In this document: positions 18,808 to 27,237 of the stretch, one piece after another
Layout of the letters: each line of letters opens with the position of its first letter
Numbering within the stretch: the stretch's first letter is position 1
Origin: Pseudomonadota bacterium
GTDB lineage: Bacteria > Pseudomonadota > Gammaproteobacteria > Burkholderiales > Burkholderiaceae_C
DNA: 33,597 bases
Assembly (NCBI GenBank): GCA_023418355.1
Contig: JAEZZU010000204.1
Span: forward strand, 1 to 33,597
Direction of reading: 5' to 3'
Program-made: the position numbers and the translations under genes
Notes under the pieces: generated by a model
The model's database searches: none
Told to the model about the DNA's origin: nothing
The model's input: the letters and a program-made list of their open reading frames with translations, nothing else

Positions 18808-19542
18808 ATGAATGTTCCTCCTGTCTCTTCTTCGTCCGAACCCACACTGGCACTACGCAACGTGCGCCTGCAACGTGGCCGCACCCCCGTGTTTGCCAAC
18901 CTGAGCCTGCAGCTGCATGAGCCACGCATCGGCCTGATTGGGGACAACGGCGTCGGCAAGACCAGTTTGCTGCGTCTGCTGTGCGGACTGGAAGTGCCGG
19001 ACGAAGGTCAGGTATTCAGCCAGGGGCAGGACCTGCACGCTGCAGGGGCCCAGCGCCCACGCTGGGTCGGCATGATGTTCCAGAACCCGGACGACCAGAT
19101 CATCTTCCCCACCGTGGTGGAAGAACTGGCTTTGGGCCTGCAGCCACATGGCCTGAACAAAAAAGAGGCCAAGGCACAGGCGCTGGCTTTTTTACAGCAG
19201 CGCGGCCTGGCCGACTGGGCCGAGCGTGCCGTTACCAGCCTGAGCCAGGGCCAGCGCCAGCATGTGTGCTGGCTGGCGCTGCTGCTGGCTGCACCGCGCA
19301 GCCTGCTGCTGGATGAGCCCTATGCCAGTCTGGACCTGCCCGGTCAGGCCAAGCTGGCGCGCGACATTGCGCAAGCTGAGCAGCAAGTCATTGTCTCCAC
19401 CCACCTGCTCGATCACGTGCGTGACTTTGCACGCGTGATCTGGCTGGATGAGGGCCAAGTACGCGGCGATGGCCCAGGCCGTGAAGTCTGCGCCGCCTAC
19501 GAGGCCGATGTGCGCCAGCGCATCCTGCAGCAACAGGGCTAG
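18808..19542 (+). CDS. ECF transporter ATPase, BioM/CbiO-like
   Basis: 244 residues. It would energise a vitamin or metal energy-coupling-factor importer. Walker A GDNGVGKTS (45-53), ECF-type Q-loop FQNPDDQIIFPTVVEELALG (91-110), signature SLSQGQRQ (144-151) and Walker B LLLDEP (167-172) are visible; FQNPDDQ is the mark of the CbiO/EcfA/BioM group. The frame is open from 18757, but ATG 18808 gives the usual N-terminus; the ribosome site is weak. It is followed after 2 nt by the membrane partner. The pair looks like BioMN of biotin transport, but no BioY is seen. Confidence 0.85.
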   Translation: MNVPPVSSSSEPTLALRNVRLQRGRTPVFANLSLQLHEPRIGLIGDNGVGKTSLLRLLCGLEVPDEGQVFSQGQDLHAAGAQRPRWVGMMFQNPDDQIIFPTVVEELALGLQPHGLNKKEAKAQALAFLQQRGLADWAERAVTSLSQGQRQHVCWLALLLAAPRSLLLDEPYASLDLPGQAKLARDIAQAEQQVIVSTHLLDHVRDFARVIWLDEGQVRGDGPGREVCAAYEADVRQRILQQQG

Positions 19543-19544
19543 GC

Positions 19545-20138
19545 ATGGGCAGTCTTTACAGCGAACACCTGACCTGGCTGCACCGCATCAGCCCTGCGCT
19601 CAAGCTGGTGCTGATGGCTGTGCTCAGCACGGCACTGTTCATGCTGCAGTCGCCCGCCGTCATGGTGGGCTGCGCCGTGGCCTGTGGCGTGCTTTGGTTC
19701 AGTCTCGGCAAGGCCACACGCATTGCGCGCCGCCTGATGGTTTCCGTGCTGGTAGCAGCGCTGCTGATTGCGGGCTTTCATGCCTTCATGGGCAACTACG
19801 CCCTTGCCATGACCAGCGCCCTGCGCCTGGCCTGTGCATCCACACTGGGGGTGGCATTGACAGTGACCACCCACCCTTCACGCATTCTGGAACTGCTGGA
19901 GACACTGCTGGCTCCGCTCGCCAGACTGGGCTTTCCGGCACAGCGCTTTGCGCTGCAGCTGGCGCTGATGATCCGCTTTATCGAGCACTTTTTTGTGCAG
20001 TGGAAGCGCCTGGACGACGCCTACCGCCTGCGCACCGGCAAGCCCGGCGGTTTCCGGCTGCTGGCACCGCTGAGCATTCAGATGCTGCAGACCGCCAAGC
20101 GCGTGGGCGATGCCTTGTTCGCCCGGCTGGGGCAATAA
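19545..20138 (+). CDS. ECF transporter transmembrane component, BioN-like
   Basis: 197 residues with about five membrane segments and an EcfT-type cytoplasmic region, LMIRFIEHFFVQWKRLDDAY and RLRTGKPGGFRLLAPLSIQM, which contacts the ATPase. The Arg-containing coupling motifs are present but diverged from the classic A-R-G. It starts 2 nt after the ATPase stop, so both are made together. Short length and sequence resemble BioN, so biotin is the most likely vitamin, but the substrate-specific S protein that would prove this is absent nearby. Followed by a terminator. Confidence 0.82.
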   Translation: MGSLYSEHLTWLHRISPALKLVLMAVLSTALFMLQSPAVMVGCAVACGVLWFSLGKATRIARRLMVSVLVAALLIAGFHAFMGNYALAMTSALRLACASTLGVALTVTTHPSRILELLETLLAPLARLGFPAQRFALQLALMIRFIEHFFVQWKRLDDAYRLRTGKPGGFRLLAPLSIQMLQTAKRVGDALFARLGQ

Positions 20139-20168
20139 AAAACGCTGCCCGCAGGCAGCGTTGTCTTT
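20139..20168. terminator. Bidirectional terminator between bioN-like gene and uspA
   Basis: AACGCTGCC (20141-20149) pairs with GGCAGCGTT (20154-20162) across a 4-nt loop. On the minus strand it is followed by a run of Ts (complement of the As at 20137-20142), so it ends the uspA transcript well; on the plus strand the tail GTCTTT is weaker. Confidence 0.85.
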
Positions 20169-20186
20169 GCAGAGGACTGGAGCCGC

Positions 20187-20624
20187 TTAGCCGCGCACCA
20201 CCAGCACAGGCACCTTGGCTGTCTGCAGCACACGCTGCGCCACGCTGCCCAGCACCAGCTTTTCCAGACCGCGGCGGCCGTGCGAACCCATGACGATCAG
20301 GTCTGCGCCCACGTTTTCACCCACGCGCACAATACCTTCGTGGATGGCGTGGCCCTCGCCCACCAGGGTCTTGACGGTCACGCCCGTGTCCTTCATGCGC
20401 TCGGTCACATCTTCCAGCGCCTTGTTGGCTTCTGCCGTTGCTGCGCTCAGGTATTGCGCCTGACCATACGCGAAATCCGCACCCACGCCCGTGAAGGGAT
20501 AGGGGTCGAGCACGTATACCGCGGTCACTTCGCTGTTGAAGGCCTTGGCCAGCTCAGCAGCCTTGGACACGGCTTGCAGCGATGTTTCCGAACCGTCCAC
20601 GGGGACCAAGATGTGCTTGAACAT
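20187..20624 (-). CDS. Universal stress protein UspA family, single domain
   Basis: 145 residues, one Usp domain in the cytosol. The start MFKHILVPVDGSETS and the ATP-binding signature GSHGRRGLEKLVLGSVAQ (113-130) indicate the ATP-binding class. Such proteins promote survival during growth arrest or oxygen limitation by mechanisms that remain unclear. GAGGAG sits 7 nt before the ATG at 20624. A perfect FNR/ANR box lies upstream, which fits the known anaerobic induction of some Usp proteins in proteobacteria. Confidence 0.93.
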   Translation of the reverse strand: MFKHILVPVDGSETSLQAVSKAAELAKAFNSEVTAVYVLDPYPFTGVGADFAYGQAQYLSAATAEANKALEDVTERMKDTGVTVKTLVGEGHAIHEGIVRVGENVGADLIVMGSHGRRGLEKLVLGSVAQRVLQTAKVPVLVVRG

Positions 20625-20702
20625 GAAAACTCCTCTCGATAATCAACGGTAGATTGTGGCCTACCCATAACTACAGTCTGCGCCTGTCACCTACGGGCAA
20701 TC

Positions 20703-20716
20703 TTGATTCGCATCAA
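20703..20716 (-). promoter_or_regulatory. Perfect FNR/ANR box upstream of uspA
   Basis: TTGAT (20703-20707), four bases, ATCAA (20712-20716) is the exact FNR/ANR/DNR consensus. If it acts as a class II site at -41.5, transcription of uspA would start at 20668 (an A on the minus strand), with a -10 of CAGACT (20680-20675), a three-of-six match. Nearby CTTGCCCC (20729-20736) with GGGGCAAG (20757-20764) forms a stem downstream of the acyl-CoA synthetase gene, without a T-run. Confidence 0.7.
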
Positions 20717-20788
20717 ATTGATGGTCCTCTTGCCCCAGCATTTCACAGCCAGTGACGGGGCAAGGGGCTTAGCGCGAACATAACACGT

Positions 20789-22486
20789 TCAAGCTGCAGC
20801 AGAAGACTGTTCCGACTCCTGCAGCACGCGCCACATCACCTTGCCACTGCCGCTCTTGGGCAGCGCATCGACGAAAGACACGATACGCGGCACCTTGTAG
20901 GCCGCCATGTGTTCGCGGCACCAGGCAATGATGTCATCCTCCGTCACCTGCCCCTTGTACTGCGGACGCACCACCACCACAGCCTTGACTGTCTCGCCGC
21001 GGTAGGCATCGCGCGCCGCGATCACACAGGCTTCCTGAATCGCAGGGTGGTGGAACATCATGGACTCCACCTCGGCCGGCCAGACCTTGAAGCCGCTGGC
21101 ATTGATCATGCGCTTGAGCCGGTCCGTAATGAAGAAGTACCCATCCTCATCCATGCGCCCCAGATCCCCGGTGCGGAAAAAGCGCTTGCCATCCAGCTCG
21201 ATAAAGGCGGCACGCGTGGCCGCCTCATTGCGCCAGTAGCCCTGAAACACCTGCGGCCCGCTGATCACGATCTCGCCCTGCTCGCCCACGGGTACTTCCT
21301 GCAGCGTGTCCGGATCGATGATGCGCGAATCCGTGCCAATGAATGGTATGCCCAGACACTGCTGTTTGGGGTTCTCCGGTGGATTGTTGTGTGAGGGGGC
21401 TGCCGTCTCCGTGAGCCCATAGCCTTCCTGGTAGCGCAGCCCGAATTCGTCATACAGGCGCTGCGCCACTGCCTGCGGCATGGCCGCACCACCTCCGCCA
21501 ATGTAGGTCAGGCTGCTCAGGTCAAACTGCTTGAAGTTTGGGCTGGCAAACAGGTCAATCACCATGGTCGGGATGTTGGTCCAGTTGGTGATCCGGTACT
21601 TGGACATCCAGCGTCCAGCCAGCTCTCGGTCCCAGCGCGGCATCAGCACCATGGTGCCGCCCACATAGACCATGGCATGCATCATGGCCACCATGCCCGT
21701 GATGTGGAACATCGGAATGACGGCCAGCGCCACGTTCTCACTGGTGGCCTGCCCCCAGACTGCGGAGGCCATCGCATTGCACATGATGCTGGCATGCGTG
21801 TGCATGCAGCCCTTGGGCAGACCGGTGGTACCACTGGTGTAGGGCAGCACGCTCAGGTCCTGCGGCCCCACTTCAAGCGCCGGTGGCATCTGTGTGCAGG
21901 CCAGCGCCTGCTGCCAGGTCACCACCGTTCCGCCTTCCAGCGTGGGCACGGGGTGCTCGGTGGTCAGCCATGGCTGCCAGGCCTCGGGCACGGGTTCACG
22001 CTCAGCCTCAGGCGGCAGGTAGTGCCCCACCTGGCTGACCAGCAGCTGCTGCAGGCCGTGTCCGGGCGGCAGTGCTGCACTGGCTTTCGCCAGTTCCGGT
22101 GCGAGGTCGGTCGTGGTGATGGCCAGCTTGACCTCGGCATCGGTGATGTAGTGCTCCAGCTCCTGCGCCCGGTTCATCGGATTGACCGGCACCACCACGG
22201 CATTGGCACGCAGGATCGCAAAATGCGCCATCACCAGCTGCGGCAGGTTTTGCATGAACAGGATGACACGATCACCGCGCTGCACGCCGCTGGCGTGCAG
22301 ATGGGCTGCTAGGCGCTGCGCACCATCGGCGAGCTCGCGGTAACTGATCGTGCGGCCCAGAAACTGCAGCGCCACCTTGTCTGGATAGCGTCGGGCGCTG
22401 GTTTCAAGGTTGTCCCACAGGGTGGTGGCTGGTGCTGTCAGGCTGCGGGGAACGCGGCGGGGCCAGTGCTGGTCGTGCAAACGCAT
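20789..22486 (-). CDS. AMP-forming acyl-CoA synthetase (fatty acid-CoA ligase family)
   Basis: 565 residues. It should activate a carboxylic acid to an acyl-adenylate and then to a CoA thioester in the cytosol. ATP-binding P-loop YTSGTTGLPKG (216-226), A5 motif YQEGYGLTE (352-360), A7 RTGDLG (438-443), hinge region ITDRLKRMINASGFKVWPAEVE (from 453) and catalytic Lys549 in PKSGSGK are all intact. The frame is open to 22858, antisense to nth, but GGAG 8 nt before ATG 22486 and the homologous N-terminus set the start. Chain length of the substrate cannot be told; medium or long fatty acids are likely. Single gene. Confidence 0.9.
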   Translation of the reverse strand: MRLHDQHWPRRVPRSLTAPATTLWDNLETSARRYPDKVALQFLGRTISYRELADGAQRLAAHLHASGVQRGDRVILFMQNLPQLVMAHFAILRANAVVVPVNPMNRAQELEHYITDAEVKLAITTTDLAPELAKASAALPPGHGLQQLLVSQVGHYLPPEAEREPVPEAWQPWLTTEHPVPTLEGGTVVTWQQALACTQMPPALEVGPQDLSVLPYTSGTTGLPKGCMHTHASIMCNAMASAVWGQATSENVALAVIPMFHITGMVAMMHAMVYVGGTMVLMPRWDRELAGRWMSKYRITNWTNIPTMVIDLFASPNFKQFDLSSLTYIGGGGAAMPQAVAQRLYDEFGLRYQEGYGLTETAAPSHNNPPENPKQQCLGIPFIGTDSRIIDPDTLQEVPVGEQGEIVISGPQVFQGYWRNEAATRAAFIELDGKRFFRTGDLGRMDEDGYFFITDRLKRMINASGFKVWPAEVESMMFHHPAIQEACVIAARDAYRGETVKAVVVVRPQYKGQVTEDDIIAWCREHMAAYKVPRIVSFVDALPKSGSGKVMWRVLQESEQSSAAA

Positions 22487-22667
22487 ACGGTCAACTCCAT
22501 CAAGGATTGCGAGTGCAGTACACGCTAGCGGCTCTGCCCTGCTTTCACATTCGGGATGCACCCCATCACAGGTCACCTGCGCGACCAGCCGGCTTATCCC
22601 CGCTGCGCCCAGCACGCAGCCACTCGCGCGAGAATCGCAGCATTTCGCATGACCTGCTGCTGCCCCG

Positions 22668-23318
22668 ATGAAAAAAAACGATATTGAAAATTTCTTCGCC
22701 ACCTTGCGTGAAGCCAATCCCGAACCCCGCACCGAACTGGAGTACAGCTCTAACTTTGAGCTGCTCACCGCCGTGCTGCTGTCCGCACAGGCCACCGACG
22801 TTGGCGTGAACAAAGCCACACGCAAGCTGTTTCCCGTTGCCAATACCCCGCAGGCCATTCTGGATCTGGGCCTGGAAGGGCTGGAGAGCTATATCAAGAC
22901 CATTGGCCTGTACCGCAGCAAGGCCAAGCATCTGATGGAGACCTGCCGCATCCTGGTGGAGCAGTTCAACGGCGAAGTACCCAGCACCCGCGAAGCACTG
23001 GAAACCCTGCCCGGCGTGGGCCGCAAGACGGCCAATGTGGTGCTCAATGTAGGTTTTGGTCAGCCCACCATGGCGGTGGACACACATATCTTCCGCGTGA
23101 GCAACCGCACCGGCCTGGCCCCCGGAAAAACACCGCTGGAAGTGGAAAAGCAGCTACTCAAGCGCGTGCCTGCGGAATACGCCGTGAACTCTCACCACTG
23201 GCTGATCCTGCTGGGCCGCTATGTCTGCCAGGCACGCAAGCCCAAGTGCTGGGAATGCCTGGTGGCCCCTTACTGCGACTTCAAGCCCAAGACCGAAGCG
23301 CCAACGCGCAAGTCCTGA
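22668..23318 (+). CDS. nth: Endonuclease III (DNA glycosylase/AP lyase)
   Basis: 216 residues, normal length. Nth removes oxidised pyrimidines from DNA and cleaves the abasic site. The helix-hairpin-helix LPGVGRKTA carries catalytic Lys120, the catalytic Asp138 is in VDTHIFR, and the [4Fe-4S] cluster is held by Cys187, Cys194, Cys197 and Cys203 (C-x6-C-x2-C-x5-C). It is divergent from the acyl-CoA synthetase gene across 181 nt; no good promoter is visible there. Followed by a 247-nt gap with no gene. Confidence 0.96.
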   Translation: MKKNDIENFFATLREANPEPRTELEYSSNFELLTAVLLSAQATDVGVNKATRKLFPVANTPQAILDLGLEGLESYIKTIGLYRSKAKHLMETCRILVEQFNGEVPSTREALETLPGVGRKTANVVLNVGFGQPTMAVDTHIFRVSNRTGLAPGKTPLEVEKQLLKRVPAEYAVNSHHWLILLGRYVCQARKPKCWECLVAPYCDFKPKTEAPTRKS

Positions 23319-23484
23319 ACCGGGGAAGAACTGATCGCTCCCTCACCGCTGAGGTGCTGCAGTTTGCAGAGCAGTTACGGCAGATATGAGCCCGCTCTGC
23401 ACGGGTTCATGGCTGACAGATGCTTGCGTTCTCTTGAGGTCTGAACAGGTTCTGTACCCAATCAGAATTGACTTAGGACAAGGC

Positions 23485-23526
23485 TTGACTCACATCAATG
23501 AGTAGAAACCCTAGGGAATCTACATT
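23485..23526 (+). promoter_or_regulatory. Class II FNR/ANR-type promoter of the DASS transporter gene
   Basis: TTGAC (23485-23489), four bases, ATCAA (23494-23498) matches the FNR/ANR consensus with one mismatch. TACATT (23521-23526) is a four-of-six -10 match; it places +1 at 23533 (A) and the box centre exactly at -41.5, the class II activator position. No -35 is recognisable, as expected for an activator-dependent promoter. The leader would be 33 nt. The rest of the gap back to 23319 has only a 7-bp stem (23366-23372 with 23394-23400). Confidence 0.6.
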
Positions 23527-23565
23527 GCTGTAACAGAACCGAACATCAACAACAAGGGAACCTTC

Positions 23566-25083
23566 ATGCCAAGTGCATCCACTGCACCTCAAGCCACACC
23601 GGCTCCAGCCAAACTCATGCCAAGAATTGGTCTGGTTGCCGCCTTCATCGTCCTATTGGGCATAGTGCTGATGCCCCCCATCGCTGGTCTGCCCCAGGCA
23701 GGTCAGATGATGCTGGGTATTCTGGCCTTTGCCGTGATCGTCTGGATGACGGAAGCGCTGGACTATTCCGTCTCCGCCCTGCTCATCGGCTCGCTCATGA
23801 TTGGCCTGCTGGCCATCAGCCCCGTGCCAGGCAAGGAAGGGGCCGATGCAGTGATGATGGGCACCAAGGCTGCCCTGCCTTATGCGCTCGGCGGCTTTAG
23901 CAACAGCGCCGTGGTGCTGGTGGCAGCGGCCTGCTTTATCGCAGCAGCCATGACGGCCACGCGCCTGGACCAGCGTATTGCGCTGCAGGTGCTGTCCTAT
24001 GTGCCTGCGCGTGCCAACCATGTGGTCATGGGTGCGATGCTGGTGGGCTTTTTGCTGTCCTTCATCGTGCCCAGTGCCACCGCCCGTGTGGCCTGCCTGA
24101 TGCCCATCATGCTGGGCTTTCTGACCGCCTTCGGCGCTGATCGCCGCAGCAAGTTTGCAGCCCTGGTAGTGATTACCGCCGCACAGACTGCCAGCGTCTG
24201 GAACGTGGGTATCAAAACCTCTGCCGCACAGAATATGGTGGCCATTGGCTTTATCGAACGCCAGTTTGGCGAAACCATCACCTGGGGTGAATGGTTTGTC
24301 GCTGGAGCCCCCTTCTCGGCCTGTCTGAGCGTAGCCCTGTACTTCATCATGACCCGCATGCTCAAGCCCGAGATGGACCACATCGCAGGTGGCCGTGAAG
24401 CCGTGCGCCAGCAACTGGATGCACTGGGCAAGATGACAGCCAACCAGTGGAAGCTGCTGGTCATCACCCTGGTGCTGCTGGGTTTCTGGGCCACCGAAGG
24501 CGTGCTGCACAAGGTGGACACCACGTCTTCGACCATCGTGGCCGTGACCCTGATGCTCATGCCCCGCATTGGCATCATGACCTGGAAGGAATCGCAAAAG
24601 GGCTTCCCCTGGGGCACCGTGGTGCTGTTCGCCGTGGGTATTGCCATGGGCTCGGCCATGCTCAAGACCCAGGCTGCGCCCTGGCTGGCCAAGCTGATCG
24701 TAGACAACCTCGGTCTGGCCAATGCCTCCGCGTTTGCCATTCTGATGCTGCTGTCCGTATTCCTGATCGTGATTCACCTGGGCTTTGCCAGCGCCACGGC
24801 ACTGGCCTCGACCATGATTCCTATCGTGATCAGCGTGCTGCAGGCGGTGGAAACCCCCGGCATCAACGCCATCGGCATCACCATGCTGCTGCAGTTTGTG
24901 GTGAGCTTTGGCTTCATCCTGCCCGTGAACTCACCCCAGGGCATGCTGGCCTACGGCACAGACACCTTCACCATCAAGCAGTATGTGAAAACCGGTTTTG
25001 TCATCACCATCGCCGCCACCATCCTGCTCGTGATCTTCGCACTGACCTACTGGCCCATGATGGGTTACATGACCCTCAAGTAA
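23566..25083 (+). CDS. DASS-family (SLC13/CitT-like) anion transporter with S-A-T motifs
   Basis: 505 residues, about 12 membrane segments. DASS proteins import or exchange di- and tricarboxylates or sulfate. GGFSNSAVVLVAAACFIAAAM (109 on) and TRLDQRIAL match the family opening of the scaffold. In known members two S-N-T motifs at the hairpin tips bind ligand and Na+. The matching places here read PSATARVACLMPI (169-181) and ASATALASTMIPI (408-420): the same pattern twice, supporting the inverted-repeat topology, but with Ala for Asn both times (171 and 410). This suggests unusual ion coupling or substrate. AAGGGAA precedes ATG 23566. Single gene with a terminator after it and an FNR-like promoter. 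Confidence 0.85.
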   Translation: MPSASTAPQATPAPAKLMPRIGLVAAFIVLLGIVLMPPIAGLPQAGQMMLGILAFAVIVWMTEALDYSVSALLIGSLMIGLLAISPVPGKEGADAVMMGTKAALPYALGGFSNSAVVLVAAACFIAAAMTATRLDQRIALQVLSYVPARANHVVMGAMLVGFLLSFIVPSATARVACLMPIMLGFLTAFGADRRSKFAALVVITAAQTASVWNVGIKTSAAQNMVAIGFIERQFGETITWGEWFVAGAPFSACLSVALYFIMTRMLKPEMDHIAGGREAVRQQLDALGKMTANQWKLLVITLVLLGFWATEGVLHKVDTTSSTIVAVTLMLMPRIGIMTWKESQKGFPWGTVVLFAVGIAMGSAMLKTQAAPWLAKLIVDNLGLANASAFAILMLLSVFLIVIHLGFASATALASTMIPIVISVLQAVETPGINAIGITMLLQFVVSFGFILPVNSPQGMLAYGTDTFTIKQYVKTGFVITIAATILLVIFALTYWPMMGYMTLK

Positions 25084-25098
25084 TCGCGCGTCTGCGAT

Positions 25099-25131
25099 AA
25101 AAAAACGGCCCTGCAACTGCAGGGCCGTTTT
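25099..25131. terminator. Bidirectional terminator between the DASS gene and tctA
   Basis: AAAACGGCCCTGCA (25102-25115) pairs perfectly with TGCAGGGCCGTTTT (25118-25131). The upstream A-run (25099-25105) gives seven Ts on the minus strand for tctA, and four Ts end the plus-strand stem for the DASS gene. Confidence 0.92.
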
Positions 25132-25149
25132 GCTTGGGTGCAATAAAGA

Positions 25150-26670
25150 TCACGTCGCCATTGGCACCTCACGCGCCGCACGCCGTGCCACCCAGTACTG
25201 CACCAGGCGCGGCACGATCAACACCAGCAGCACGATGATGACCAGCGTCAGCGACATGGGGCGCTGCACAAAAATGCTGAAGCTGCCCTCGCCAATTGCC
25301 ACCGCATTGCGCATCTGCGCCTCAGCCAGTGGCCCAAGGATCATGCCCACCACCACGGGTGCGGTCGGAAAGTCAAAACGCCGCATCAGCACCCCCAGCA
25401 GCCCCATGCCGTAGAGCAGGAACAGGTCAAACGTGCTCTGGCGCATGCCATAGGCCCCCACCGTGGCAAAGATCAGAATGCCGGCATACAGCTGTGGCTT
25501 GGGAATGCGCAGCAGCTTGACCCACATGCCCACCATGGGCAGGTTCAGCACCAGCAGCATCACATTGCCGATGTACAGCGACGCAATCAGCGCCCATACC
25601 AGCACCTGCGCACTGTCAAACAGCTGGGGGCCGGGGTTGATGCCGTAGTTCTGGAAGGCCCCCAGCAGCACGGCCGTGGTGTTGCTGGTCGGTATGCCCA
25701 GCGTCAGCAGCGGAATCAGGGCCGCCGTCACCGTGGCATTGTTGGCTGCCTCGGGACCGGCCACGCCTTCAATCGCGCCCTTGGTGCCAAACTCGGCCTT
25801 GTCCTCCCCCTTGGCCAGCTTTTTCTCCGTGGCATAGCTCAGGAAGGTGGGGATCTCCGTCCCCCCGGCCGGAATACAGCCAAAGGGCGCACCAATCACC
25901 GTGCCGCGCATCCATGCAGGCCAGGAGCGCTTCCAGTCGCGCCGGTTCATGTGCACGCGGCTGATGGTGTTCTGGCTTTCCTTGACCTTGCCTTCATACA
26001 GCGCGTAGTACAGCACCTCGGCCACGGCAAACAGGCCTACGGCCACGAGCACGATGTCGATGCCGTCCAGCAGCTCCATCTTGCCACCGGTGTAGCGGGC
26101 AGCCCCCGAAATCTGGTCCATGCCCACACAGCCCATGGCCAGCCCCAGGAACAGGGACGTAATGCCACGTACCATGCTCTGCCCCAGCACGGCAGACACC
26201 GTGGTGAAGGCCAGCACCATGAGCATGAAATACTCGGGCGGCCCCAGGCGCACGGCAAACTCGGCCACACCGGGCGCAAACAGGGTGACCACCACCGTTG
26301 CGATCGTGCCCGCCACGAAGGAACCAATCGCCGCCGTCGCCAGTGCCGCACCGGCACGGCCACTCTTGGCCATCTTGTTGCCTTCCATGGCGGTCACCAT
26401 GCTGGCCGTCTCACCGGGTGTATTGAGCAGGATGGACGTGGTCGATCCGCCATACATGGCACCGTAGTAAATGCCGGCAAAGAAAATCATGGAGGCCGTG
26501 ATTTCCACCTTGGCCGTGATCGGCAGCAACATGGCCACTGCCACCGCAGGGCCAATGCCCGGCAGCACTCCCACTGCGGTTCCCAGGGCACAGCCCAGCA
26601 AGGCCCACAACAAATTCACCGGCGTGGCTGCCGTGGCAAAGCCCTGCAGCAATGCGTCAAACAAATCCAT
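25150..26670 (-). CDS. tctA: Tripartite tricarboxylate transporter large permease TctA
   Basis: 506 residues with many membrane segments, the translocating subunit of a TTT system driven by an ion gradient. GVLPGIGPAVAVAMLLP, GIYYGAMYGGSTTSILLNTPGE and EGVAGPEAANNA are TctA hallmarks. Its ATG at 26670 overlaps the tctB stop (TAATG), so translation is coupled. The longer open frame to 26850 overlaps tctB and is not used. It ends 19 nt from a strong terminator. The ligand, set by TctC, is probably a carboxylate such as citrate or tricarballylate. Confidence 0.94.
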   Translation of the reverse strand: MDLFDALLQGFATAATPVNLLWALLGCALGTAVGVLPGIGPAVAVAMLLPITAKVEITASMIFFAGIYYGAMYGGSTTSILLNTPGETASMVTAMEGNKMAKSGRAGAALATAAIGSFVAGTIATVVVTLFAPGVAEFAVRLGPPEYFMLMVLAFTTVSAVLGQSMVRGITSLFLGLAMGCVGMDQISGAARYTGGKMELLDGIDIVLVAVGLFAVAEVLYYALYEGKVKESQNTISRVHMNRRDWKRSWPAWMRGTVIGAPFGCIPAGGTEIPTFLSYATEKKLAKGEDKAEFGTKGAIEGVAGPEAANNATVTAALIPLLTLGIPTSNTTAVLLGAFQNYGINPGPQLFDSAQVLVWALIASLYIGNVMLLVLNLPMVGMWVKLLRIPKPQLYAGILIFATVGAYGMRQSTFDLFLLYGMGLLGVLMRRFDFPTAPVVVGMILGPLAEAQMRNAVAIGEGSFSIFVQRPMSLTLVIIVLLVLIVPRLVQYWVARRAAREVPMAT

Positions 26671-27218
26671 TACAGCCACCCCGTATTCGTGAGCCCTGGC
26701 AGGTTGATGGCCAGCAACTGCGTAAACGTCCAGTACACAGGGGCTGCAATCACCAGCCCCGTCAGCACATCTTTGCCCAGCATGCGCGCACCCAGCACAT
26801 GCGCCTGCCCCTGTGCACGGCGCAGCCCCTGCACGGCCAGCAGGTAGCACAGCGTGCAGCTCAAGATAAAGCCCAGGTGCTCAATCAAACCGGCATTGAG
26901 CAGCAGCCCTGCCGACACCCAGACAAAAGGCCCAAGGTCCACACGCGCGCTGCCACCGGGTTCTGCCGCATGGCGAAAGCCCCCTGTCCATGCCTCGCCA
27001 ATCAGCCAGAGGCCGCACAGCCCCAGCACCACGGCACACAGCCAGGGCAGGAAGTTCGGGCCAACGCCGCCATAGCCCGCATCCCCTTCGATCATGCTGG
27101 CGCCCACCCCCATGCCCATGGCCACCAGTACCACCAGGCCACCCACCGCGGCCTGCCAGCCTCCGGAAGGAATAGCGCTTTCCCATGAAGGGACGGACGT
27201 GTCTTGCGTATCCTGCAC
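26670..27218 (-). CDS. tctB: Tripartite tricarboxylate transporter small permease TctB
   Basis: 182 residues with four membrane segments (about 24-41, 53-75, 93-115 and 145-170), the small partner of TctA; typical GPNFLPWLCAVVLGLCGLWL. There is no ATG near the N-terminus. AAAGGAGG (27230 to 27223 on the minus strand) points to GTG at 27218, only 4 nt from the Shine-Dalgarno, a short spacing. The ribosome site lies just after the T-run of the terminator that separates it from tctC. Its stop overlaps the tctA start. Confidence 0.88.
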   Translation of the reverse strand: MQDTQDTSVPSWESAIPSGGWQAAVGGLVVLVAMGMGVGASMIEGDAGYGGVGPNFLPWLCAVVLGLCGLWLIGEAWTGGFRHAAEPGGSARVDLGPFVWVSAGLLLNAGLIEHLGFILSCTLCYLLAVQGLRRAQGQAHVLGARMLGKDVLTGLVIAAPVYWTFTQLLAINLPGLTNTGWL

Positions 27219-27237
27219 AGCACCTCCTTTTATGAAT

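Noticed and set aside
23653..24777. 374-codon His/Gln-rich open frame antisense to the DASS gene
   Set aside because: The His/Gln/Gly-rich composition is the usual mirror of a hydrophobic membrane-protein gene.
25951..26847. 298-codon open frame antisense to tctA and tctB
   Set aside because: His/Gly-rich mirror of membrane-protein genes; tctA and tctB are certain on the other strand.
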